This document shows, in pieces, positions 57,566 to 64,000 of a stretch of DNA of 64,000 bases. The stretch is from RI-43 sp033764725 (GTDB taxonomy: Bacteria; Pseudomonadota; Alphaproteobacteria; Caulobacterales; Aquidulcibacteraceae), in assembly GCA_033764725.1 (NCBI GenBank), contig JANRIR010000021.1, forward strand, positions 124,001 through 188,000, given 5' to 3'. Both the position numbers and the translations under genes were made by a program. Each line of letters begins with the position of its first letter. Position 1 is the first letter of the stretch. Below the pieces are notes generated by a model. That model worked only from the letters and a program-made list of their open reading frames with translations. It was not told the origin of the DNA and searched no databases.

Positions 57566-58348
57566 ATGGAATTGTCGTCGAACATCGCGGCCGTGGTCAC
57601 TGGCGGGGCGTCCGGGCTTGGCCTGGCGACCGTGAAGGCGCTGCGCGCCCACGGCGTGAAGGTCGCCATTTTCGACATGAACGAGGCCACCGGGACGAAA
57701 TCCGCCGCGGAAACCGGGTCGGTGTTCTGCAAGGTCAACGTCACCGACGACGCCAGCGTCGACGCAGGGTTCGCCGCCGCGCGCGCCGCCAATGGCCAGG
57801 AGCGGATCCTGGTGAATTGCGCCGGCACCGGCAATGCGGTGAAGACCGCCAGCCGCGCCAAGGAAACCGGCGAAATCAAGCATTTCCCGCTCGATGCGTT
57901 CAACATGATCATCCAGATCAACCTGGTCGGCACATTCCGTTGCATCGCCAAGAGCGCCGCAGGGATGCTGACGCTCGATCCCCTGCCGGACGGCGACCGC
58001 GGCGCGATCGTCAACACCGCCTCGGTCGCGGCCGAAGACGGCCAGATCGGCCAGGCGGCCTATTCCGCCTCGAAAGGCGGCGTCGTCGGCATGACGCTGC
58101 CCATCGCGCGCGATCTTTCGAGCGAAGGGATCCGCGTCAACACCATCCTGCCGGGCATTTTCAACACACCGCTGCTGGCCGCCGCGCCGCAGAACGTGAA
58201 AGATGCGCTGGGCGCGCAGGTGCCGTTCCCCAAGCGCCTCGGCAATCCGGAAGAATACGCCTCGCTCGCGCTGGAGATGATCCGCAACGGCTATTTCAAC
58301 GGCGAGGACGTGCGCCTCGACGGGTCGATCCGGATGGCGCCGCGCTAA
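57566..58348 (+). CDS. SDR, HSD10-like 3-hydroxyacyl-CoA dehydrogenase
   Basis: 260 residues from ATG 57566 with a GGGAGAGG site. VTGGASGLG (11-19), Asp in AIFDMNE (NAD preference), NCAG, and the triad with SVAAEDG, 'YSASKGG' and the later ILPGIFNTP agree with the type-2 hydroxyacyl-CoA dehydrogenase/HSD10 subgroup. It oxidises short or branched 3-hydroxyacyl-CoAs. Followed 94 bases later by an FAD monooxygenase in the same direction; no operator copy in front. Confidence 0.93.
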   Translation: MELSSNIAAVVTGGASGLGLATVKALRAHGVKVAIFDMNEATGTKSAAETGSVFCKVNVTDDASVDAGFAAARAANGQERILVNCAGTGNAVKTASRAKETGEIKHFPLDAFNMIIQINLVGTFRCIAKSAAGMLTLDPLPDGDRGAIVNTASVAAEDGQIGQAAYSASKGGVVGMTLPIARDLSSEGIRVNTILPGIFNTPLLAAAPQNVKDALGAQVPFPKRLGNPEEYASLALEMIRNGYFNGEDVRLDGSIRMAPR

Positions 58349-58442
58349 AGTCTTGCCTGATCCGGCCGGCGCGCGCCAGCGCCCGCGCGCTTCGGCCGGC
58401 GCCGCCCGATCCCGGGGGCCGCCTACTGAAGGAGCGTGTGCG

Positions 58443-59948
58443 ATGGCCGATACCGAAACGCTGACGCGAGCCGGCGCCGCCGCGCAGGCGGGACATGTCG
58501 ATGTGCTGATCGTTGGGGCCGGCATTTCCGGGATCGGCGCGGCGTATCATCTGCAGACGCAATGCCCGGGAAAAAGCTTCGTGATCCTCGACGCGCTCGA
58601 GGATTTCGGCGGCACATGGCTCACGCACAAATATCCCGGCATCCGCTCCGACAGCGACCTCTACACCTTCGGCTATCGCTTCAAGCCGTGGGTCGGGCCG
58701 CCGATCGCGACCGCCGACAAGATCCTCACCTATATCCGCGAGGTGATCGAGGAGAACGATCTCGCCCGCCATATCCGCTACAAGCACAAGATCACCGCCG
58801 CCCGCTGGTCGAGCGAGGACGCGCTGTGGACGGTCGAGGCGCGGCGCGCCGATACGGGCGAAACCGTTTCTTATACCTGCAACTTTCTCTGGATGTGCCA
58901 GGGCTATTATCGCCACGCCGAGGGCTATACGCCGGACTGGCCGGGGATGGAGAGCTTCAAGGGCCGCATCGTCCATCCCCAGACCTGGCCCGACGATCTC
59001 GACGTCAAGGGCAAGCGCGTCATCGTCATCGGCTCGGGCGCGACGGCCGCGACACTCGTGCCCGCCATCGCACCCGACGTCGCACATGTAACGATGCTGC
59101 AGCGCTCGCCGACCTATTTCTTCCCCGCGATGAATCGCAACGAACTCGCCGACACGCTCCGCGAGATCAAGATCGACGATGCGCTCATCCACGACATCGT
59201 GCGCAAGAAAATGCTGCACGATCAGGAGGTGATCACCCGGCGCTGCATGGAGGAGCCGGAGGTCGTCAAGGCCGAACTCCTTGAAGCCGTGAAGGCGTTT
59301 CTCGGCCCCGATTACGACGTGGCGACGCATTTCACGCCGCGCTACCGGCCCTGGCGCCAGCGCGTCGCCTTCGTGCCGGACGGCGACCTGTTCCAGGGCA
59401 TCGCCTCCGGCAAGGCAAGCGTCGTCACCGCCGAGATCGAGCGCTTCACGGAAAAGGGCGTGCGGCTGCAATCCGGCGAAGAACTTGAGGCCGACATCAT
59501 CGTCACGGCCACCGGTTTCAATCTCTCCATCCTCGGCGATATCGCCTTCACCATCGACGGCGCACCACTCGATCTCGCCGACACCGTCACTTATCGCGGC
59601 ATGATGTTCACCGGCGTGCCGAACCTGATCTGGATTTTCGGCTATTTCCGCGCGAGTTGGACCTTGCGGGTCGATCTCGTCGGCGATTTCACCTGCCGAC
59701 TGTTGAACCACATGGACGCGCACGGCTATCGCCGGGTCGATGTCGCGCTGCGACCGGAAGATCGCGACATGGCGTTGCAGCCTTGGATCGATCCGGAGAA
59801 TTTCAATCCCAATTATCTGCTGCGCGACCTGCACCGCCTCCCGAAGGCCGGCGACAAGCCGGAATGGCGGCACAATCAGGATTACTGGCGCGAGAAGGAC
59901 GAAATCCCCGCCATCGACGTCGCGGGCGCCGAATTCGTTTATCGGTGA
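58443..59948 (+). CDS. flavin-containing monooxygenase / Baeyer-Villiger-type
   Basis: 501 residues from ATG 58443. Two dinucleotide folds: VGAGISGIGAAYHL (27-40) for FAD and IGSGATAATLVPA for NADPH, and the fingerprint 'FKGRIVHPQTWPDD' (FxGxxxHxxxWP), placing it in class B monooxygenases of the CzcO/Baeyer-Villiger type; FGGTWLTHKYPG is the usual FAD contact. It inserts oxygen into ketones or heteroatoms using NADPH. Not linked by operator, but adjacent to the HSD10-like SDR. Confidence 0.95.
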   Translation: MADTETLTRAGAAAQAGHVDVLIVGAGISGIGAAYHLQTQCPGKSFVILDALEDFGGTWLTHKYPGIRSDSDLYTFGYRFKPWVGPPIATADKILTYIREVIEENDLARHIRYKHKITAARWSSEDALWTVEARRADTGETVSYTCNFLWMCQGYYRHAEGYTPDWPGMESFKGRIVHPQTWPDDLDVKGKRVIVIGSGATAATLVPAIAPDVAHVTMLQRSPTYFFPAMNRNELADTLREIKIDDALIHDIVRKKMLHDQEVITRRCMEEPEVVKAELLEAVKAFLGPDYDVATHFTPRYRPWRQRVAFVPDGDLFQGIASGKASVVTAEIERFTEKGVRLQSGEELEADIIVTATGFNLSILGDIAFTIDGAPLDLADTVTYRGMMFTGVPNLIWIFGYFRASWTLRVDLVGDFTCRLLNHMDAHGYRRVDVALRPEDRDMALQPWIDPENFNPNYLLRDLHRLPKAGDKPEWRHNQDYWREKDEIPAIDVAGAEFVYR

Positions 59949-59957
59949 GGCCGCGCT

Positions 59958-60914
59958 TCAGGCGGCGCTTGTCAATTTCACGAACACATCCTCAAGGTCC
60001 GGCTCTTGGATCGAGAGATCCTTGATCGACACGCCCGCGCGGCGCACGCGATCGAGCAGATCCTCCACCGCATGCGCGCGCGTCGAATAGGTCAGCGTCA
60101 AGGCGCCGTCGCGCTGCAGCGCAGCCTTCACGTCCTCGAAGCCGGCGGGAATGTCGGTCAACGCCGTCTGCGGCCGCACGACGAGCGTTTTCTGATCGAG
60201 CCGGCCGATCAATTGCGCCGTCGGTTCGCAGGCGATCACCTCGCCATGATTGATGATGGCGATGGTGTCGCATAATTCCTGCGCTTCTTCGAGATAGTGC
60301 GTGGTCAGCACGATCGTCACGCCCTGGCTGTGCAGACGGCGCACATAATCCCACAATTGCTTGCGCAGCTCGACATCGACGCCGGCGGTCGGTTCATCCA
60401 GCACCAGAACCGGCGGCGCATGCACCATCGCCTTGGCGACCAGGAGCCGGCGCTTCATGCCGCCCGACAACGTGCGCGCATAGGCGTCGCGCTTGTCCCA
60501 CAGGCCCACGGCTTCGAGGATTTCACGCGTGCGGCGCTGCGCCTTCGGCACGCCATAAAATCCCGCCTGGATCTCCATGCTTTCTTCCGGCGTGAAGAAA
60601 GGATCCATGTTCAGCTCTTGCGGCACGATGCCGATCGAGCCGCGCGCATTGCGCGGGTCGGCGTCGATGTCGTGGCCCCAGATCGCGGCGGTTCCGCCGG
60701 ATTTCACCACCAGCCCGCCAAGAATGTTGATGAAGGTGGACTTGCCCGCGCCGTTTGGCCCGAGCAGCCCGAAGAACGACCCCCGCGGAATCAGGAGATC
60801 GATCCCCTTCAGCGCTTCCTTGGCAGGCGCCTTGCCTTGCGCCCGATAGGTCTTTCTGAGGCCCCGCGCGGCGATGGCGTAGGCGGGCGCAGAGGGTTCG
60901 GGGTCGGCGGGCAT
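59958..60914 (-). CDS. ABC transporter ATP-binding protein (multidrug/NodI-like)
   Basis: 318 residues from ATG 60914 (upstream in-frame ATG at 61007 would overlap the zinc protein gene). Walker A GPNGAGKST, signature LSGGMKRR, Walker B VLVLDEPT and the H-loop TTHYL are intact, followed by a C-terminal regulatory segment of about 80 residues. The permease partner is not in the window. Likely exports drugs or lipids in the CcmA/NodI manner. Confidence 0.95.
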   Translation of the reverse strand: MPADPEPSAPAYAIAARGLRKTYRAQGKAPAKEALKGIDLLIPRGSFFGLLGPNGAGKSTFINILGGLVVKSGGTAAIWGHDIDADPRNARGSIGIVPQELNMDPFFTPEESMEIQAGFYGVPKAQRRTREILEAVGLWDKRDAYARTLSGGMKRRLLVAKAMVHAPPVLVLDEPTAGVDVELRKQLWDYVRRLHSQGVTIVLTTHYLEEAQELCDTIAIINHGEVIACEPTAQLIGRLDQKTLVVRPQTALTDIPAGFEDVKAALQRDGALTLTYSTRAHAVEDLLDRVRRAGVSIKDLSIQEPDLEDVFVKLTSAA

Positions 60915-60994
60915 GGGGGGAGCGGTCCGGGCTGGCGCGAGCGGAGGATGGGCAGTAGGTACGGGGCGCATCCCCGCTTCGCAAGCCAAGGCCC

Positions 60995-61180
60995 ATGCAG
61001 ACCGCACAACCGCCCGCCCCGCCCGAGATCATCGAAACGACCGAACACCGCATCAAGTGCGACGGCGGCGGCGGCGCGCTGGGCCATCCGGTCGTGTATT
61101 ACGAAATCGGTGAAGCCGGCTTCGTGGAGTGCGGCTATTGCGACCGCCGCTTTGTCCTCAAGGACGCCGCCGCGCATTGA
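60995..61180 (+). CDS. small zinc-finger protein, NDUFS6/zf-CHCC-like
   Basis: 61 residues. The metal pattern is Cys22, His31, Cys46, Cys49 (CDGGGGALGHP and CGYCDRRF), the zf-CHCC domain of mitochondrial complex I accessory subunit NDUFS6 and its alphaproteobacterial homologues. It probably binds complex I or another assembly. Divergent from the ABC gene by 80 bases. Confidence 0.9.
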   Translation: MQTAQPPAPPEIIETTEHRIKCDGGGGALGHPVVYYEIGEAGFVECGYCDRRFVLKDAAAH

Positions 61181-61187
61181 GCGGCCG

Positions 61188-61808
61188 CTAATCGCCCAAG
61201 CGCGCCTTCAGCGCGGCGTTTTCCGCCTCGAGCGCCGCGAGGCGCTCGCGCACCGGCGCCAAGGCCGCCGCGAGCTCCGCCTCGGTGAACCGCGGCGTGA
61301 TGTGCTGCGGGCAGTTCCAGTCCAGCGCCTCGACCGTCGCCACAAAAGCGCGCTCGACCGCCGCCCTGTAGCCCGGCAGCGTCAGGCGCTGCATCAGGTC
61401 GGGGTCTTCCGCGCGATCGACAAGGCGGATGCGCGCCAGCGCCTTCAATCGGGCGCGGCCGGGAAAATCCATGAAAATGAAGGCGGCGCGGTTGTCCCCT
61501 GCGAGATTGCCGACCGACACATATTGCCGATTGCCGCGAAAGTCCGGGAAGGCGAAGCGCGCCTCGTCCAGCGCCTGGACGAAGCCCGGCGGTCCGCCGC
61601 GATGCTGCACGTAAGGCCAGCCGGTTTCCGAAACGGTCGCCATGAAGAAATGGTCGCGCGCAGCGATGAACGTGGCGGCGGCGCCGTCGAGCGTGAACAG
61701 CCGCTCGCTTGACCCCTCCTGCGCCGCATAGGCGGCGCGCGATCCCATGGCCGCCTGCACCGCCTGCACGGCGGGCGTGAAGGCGATGTCCGCAAACGTC
61801 TTGATCAT
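61188..61808 (-). CDS. pyridoxamine 5'-phosphate oxidase-like flavin protein
   Basis: 206 residues. A split-barrel PNPOx-like core: 'ARDHFFMATVSETGWPYVQHRG', FPDFRGNRQYVSVGNL and IFMDFPGRARLK. The C-terminal 50 residues form a coiled coil (EAELAAALAPVRERLAALEAENAALKARL). Flavin or F420 binding oxidoreductase; role unknown. Divergent from polA. Confidence 0.88.
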   Translation of the reverse strand: MIKTFADIAFTPAVQAVQAAMGSRAAYAAQEGSSERLFTLDGAAATFIAARDHFFMATVSETGWPYVQHRGGPPGFVQALDEARFAFPDFRGNRQYVSVGNLAGDNRAAFIFMDFPGRARLKALARIRLVDRAEDPDLMQRLTLPGYRAAVERAFVATVEALDWNCPQHITPRFTEAELAAALAPVRERLAALEAENAALKARLGD

Positions 61809-61886
61809 GTCGTCTCCAGCCTTGGCTGGTACGTGGGCGGGCGATGTGCGGTTTCAAGCGGCGCGATTGCGGCTTAAAAAGCCCGC

Positions 61887-64000
61887 ATGGCAGACCAGAC
61901 CGTCACCCCCGCGCCCACGGCGCACGCGCCCGTCGGCCCCGGCGCAAGACTCTATCTCGTCGACGGCTCGGGCTACATCTTTCGCGCCTATCACGCCCTG
62001 CCGCCGCTGACGCGCGCGAGCGACGGCATGCCGGTCGGCGCGGTGTCCGGTTTCTGCAACATGCTGTGGAAATTCCTGGAGGACATGAAGACCGGCGAAA
62101 AGCCGACGCATCTGGCCGTCATTTTCGACGCGTCGGAAAAAACCTTCCGCAACGATCTCTATCCCGAATACAAGGCGCATCGCCCACCGGCGCCGGAAGA
62201 TCTCGTGCCGCAATTCGCGCTGATCCGCGAGGCCACGCGCGCCTTCGGCATTCCCGCGATCGAAATGGCCGGCTATGAGGCGGACGATCTGATCGCGACC
62301 TATGCGCGCCAAGCCGCGAAGGCGGGCGCGGAGGTTTTGATTGTCTCTTCCGACAAGGATTTGATGCAGCTCATAGAGGACGGCCGCATCCGCTTGTTCG
62401 ATCCGATGAAACAAAAGCCGCTGGGGCCCGAGGCGGTGATGGAGAAGTTCGGAGTCGCGCCGGACAAGGTGATCGAAGTGCAGGCGCTGATGGGCGACAG
62501 CGTCGACAATGTGCCCGGCTGCCCCGGCGTGGGCCCGAAAACCGCCGCCGAATTGATCAACGCCTATGGCGACATCGAAACGCTGCTGGCGCGCGCAGAC
62601 GAGATCAAGCAGCCGAAGCGGCGCGAGGCGATCATCGCCAACGCCGACAAAATCCGCATCTCCAAACAATTGGTGACGCTGAAGGACGATGTGCCGAACG
62701 TCGCGCCGATGGAGACGTTCGCCGTCGACGATCCCGATCCCGCAGCCCTCATCGCCTTTCTGGAGGCGATGGAGTTTCGCACGCTGACTCGGCGCGTGCG
62801 CGAACAAGCGGGCGAGGCTGCGCCGCCGCCCAGCGTGGAGCCGTCACACGCCGCCGCGCCCGCACCCGAGGCCGATCCGCCGATCGATCTCGACGCCTAC
62901 GAGATGGTCGACACGGTGGAGCGGCTCGCCTGGTGGATGGCGCAGGCCAAGGCGCAAGGCTATCTCGCGATCGACACCGAAACAGACAGTCTCGACGCGA
63001 CGCGCGCCCGCATGGTTGGCGTTTCGCTGGCGCTCGCGCCGAACCGGGCGTGCTATATTCCGCTGTTGCATGCCGATCCCGCGCCGGCGGCGAACGGCGA
63101 CCTTTTTGGCGAAGAGCGGAAATCCATCGTTTCCACCGCCCCGAAACAAATCCCGATGGCGGACGCGGTCGCCGCGCTGAAGCCGGTTTTGGAGGATCCG
63201 GCGGTCCTCAAGATCGGGCAGAACATCAAGTACGATTTGGCGATCTTTCTGCGCCACGGGATTCGCGTCGCGCCGATCGATTGCACGATGCTGATCTCCT
63301 ATTGCCTTGCAGGCGGGCTGCACAATCACGGCATGGACGAATTGTCCGTGCGCCATCTCGGCCACACGCCTATTCCGTTCAAGGACGTCGCCGGCAGCGG
63401 CAAGACCCAGATCACGTTCGACCGCGTGCCGCTGGCGCAGGCGACGCGCTATTCCGCCGAGGACGCCGACGTGACCTTGCGCCTGTGGCGCAGGCTCAAG
63501 CCGCAGCTTGGCGCAGCGCAGGTGCGCACCGTGTACGAAACGCTGGAGCGGCCGATGCCGTGGGTGCTGGCGGAGATGGAATTGGCGGGGATCAAGGTCG
63601 ATCCCGACGAGCTCTCGCGCATGTCCGGCGAGTTCGCGCAGCGCATGGCCGCCTATGAGGACGAAGCGCATACGCTTGCGGGCAAGCCGTTCAATCTCGG
63701 TTCGCCCAAGCAATTGGGGGAAATCCTGTTCGACGAGATGGCGATCCCGGGCGGGCGCAAGACCAAGACCGGCGCCTGGTCGACCGATTCCGATGCGCTG
63801 GAGGACGTCGCAGCGCTTGGTCACGCCCTGCCGCGCGTGGTGCTTGATTGGCGCCAACTGCAGAAGCTGCGCTCGACCTACACCGAGGCGCTGCGCGACG
63901 CGATCAATCCGGATACCAAGCGCGTGCACACCTCCTTCGCGCTCGCGGCGACCACCACCGGACGGCTCTCCTCCTCCGACCCAAACCTGCAGAACATCCC
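61887..64000 (+). CDS. polA: DNA polymerase I, 5' part (truncated by window end)
   Basis: 704 codons visible from ATG 61887. The first about 300 residues are the 5' nuclease (YLVDGSGYIFRAYHALPPL, GYEADDLIATYA, 'VSSDKDLMQLIEDG', DNVPGCPGVGPKTA), followed by a linker, the 3'-5' exonuclease (AIDTETDSLDA with DxE, ISYCLAGG, YSAEDADVTL) and the start of the polymerase palm (FALAATTTGRLSSSDPNLQNI at the right edge). All proofreading acids are kept. It fills gaps during repair and lagging-strand maturation. Confidence 0.97.
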   Translation, partial: MADQTVTPAPTAHAPVGPGARLYLVDGSGYIFRAYHALPPLTRASDGMPVGAVSGFCNMLWKFLEDMKTGEKPTHLAVIFDASEKTFRNDLYPEYKAHRPPAPEDLVPQFALIREATRAFGIPAIEMAGYEADDLIATYARQAAKAGAEVLIVSSDKDLMQLIEDGRIRLFDPMKQKPLGPEAVMEKFGVAPDKVIEVQALMGDSVDNVPGCPGVGPKTAAELINAYGDIETLLARADEIKQPKRREAIIANADKIRISKQLVTLKDDVPNVAPMETFAVDDPDPAALIAFLEAMEFRTLTRRVREQAGEAAPPPSVEPSHAAAPAPEADPPIDLDAYEMVDTVERLAWWMAQAKAQGYLAIDTETDSLDATRARMVGVSLALAPNRACYIPLLHADPAPAANGDLFGEERKSIVSTAPKQIPMADAVAALKPVLEDPAVLKIGQNIKYDLAIFLRHGIRVAPIDCTMLISYCLAGGLHNHGMDELSVRHLGHTPIPFKDVAGSGKTQITFDRVPLAQATRYSAEDADVTLRLWRRLKPQLGAAQVRTVYETLERPMPWVLAEMELAGIKVDPDELSRMSGEFAQRMAAYEDEAHTLAGKPFNLGSPKQLGEILFDEMAIPGGRKTKTGAWSTDSDALEDVAALGHALPRVVLDWRQLQKLRSTYTEALRDAINPDTKRVHTSFALAATTTGRLSSSDPNLQNI

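Noticed and set aside
58296..59873. 525-codon minus-strand frame over the flavin monooxygenase
   Set aside because: Antisense shadow; the plus strand holds all FMO motifs.
1..64000. Mobile element, prophage or genomic island signs
   Set aside because: No integrase, transposase, tRNA-flanking repeat or clear composition break was seen.

Overview
The window is GC-rich DNA (by eye about two thirds G+C), most likely from an alphaproteobacterium. Pointers are TonB receptors, GntR/UTRA regulators, CaiB/BaiF CoA-transferases, an NDUFS6-type zinc protein and a YhhN protein; Hyphomonadaceae/Caulobacterales or a sphingomonad relative is plausible, but I cannot resolve it without a search. Genes are dense and mostly chained by 1-4 base ATGA/GTGA/TGATG overlaps. 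No stretch over 300 bases lacks a gene, and I saw no rRNA, tRNA, CRISPR array, transposase or phage gene.

Layout. 1-7,386 (minus): a truncated alpha/beta hydrolase, then two TonB receptors, each followed by a small partner gene (a CpcT/CpeT-like protein; a Tat-type alpha/beta hydrolase). 7,652-12,114 (plus): a DUF1838 protein, an isochorismatase-type amidohydrolase, two PuuE/imidase-type polysaccharide-deacetylase-fold proteins and a nitrilase-fold protein. 14,801-12,128 (minus): a two-subunit aconitase/LeuCD-type hydratase and a PrpB/PEP-mutase-type lyase. 14,897-19,893 (plus): a YciI-like protein, a GntR regulator, a membrane protein, an FAD oxidase and an aldehyde dehydrogenase. 23,980-19,882 (minus): MmgE/PrpD, PaaK-like ligase, amidase, with a second GntR facing away. 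32,682-24,738 (minus): a third PuuE-like protein, a CpcT-like protein, a VOC lipoprotein, a CitE-type lyase, MaoC, a TrmO-like protein, a SnoaL-like protein, acyl-CoA dehydrogenase and two CaiB transferases. 33,192-41,537: SDR, HapK-like protein, methyltransferase, VOC proteins, a medium-chain reductase and a double alpha/beta-hydrolase. 41,570-50,891: mainly core functions (tsaD, gpsA, Rieske, FAH, M1 aminopeptidase, SET and TPR proteins), two twin 38-residue peptides and a TetR regulator. 51,056-54,109: DUF1838, membrane protein and MFS transporter. 54,176-64,000: ordinary genes ending in a partial polA.

The main discovery is a short near-palindromic element, consensus AAGTTGGTATATCWTTT with core GRTATAYC, that I read nine times between 4,271 and 52,780. 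Every copy is intergenic, usually between divergent genes and close to start codons. I read it as the operator of a GntR/HutC-type regulator, most likely the one at 15,321-16,178. It ties TonB uptake, DUF1838 proteins, imide/amide hydrolases, the hydratase-lyase set, oxidoreductases, a methyltransferase and MFS export or uptake into one regulon.

Reading the enzymes together, I infer a catabolic system for a nitrogen-containing, alkyl-substituted C4-dicarboxyl compound such as a cyclic imide (maleimide or succinimide type): ring opening by PuuE/imidase-like proteins, half-amide hydrolysis by isochorismatase, amidase or nitrilase-fold proteins, then either hydration and C-C cleavage (dimethylmaleate hydratase/dimethylmalate lyase-like) or CoA activation, dehydrogenation, hydration and CitE-type cleavage. 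The substrate is not proven by sequence.
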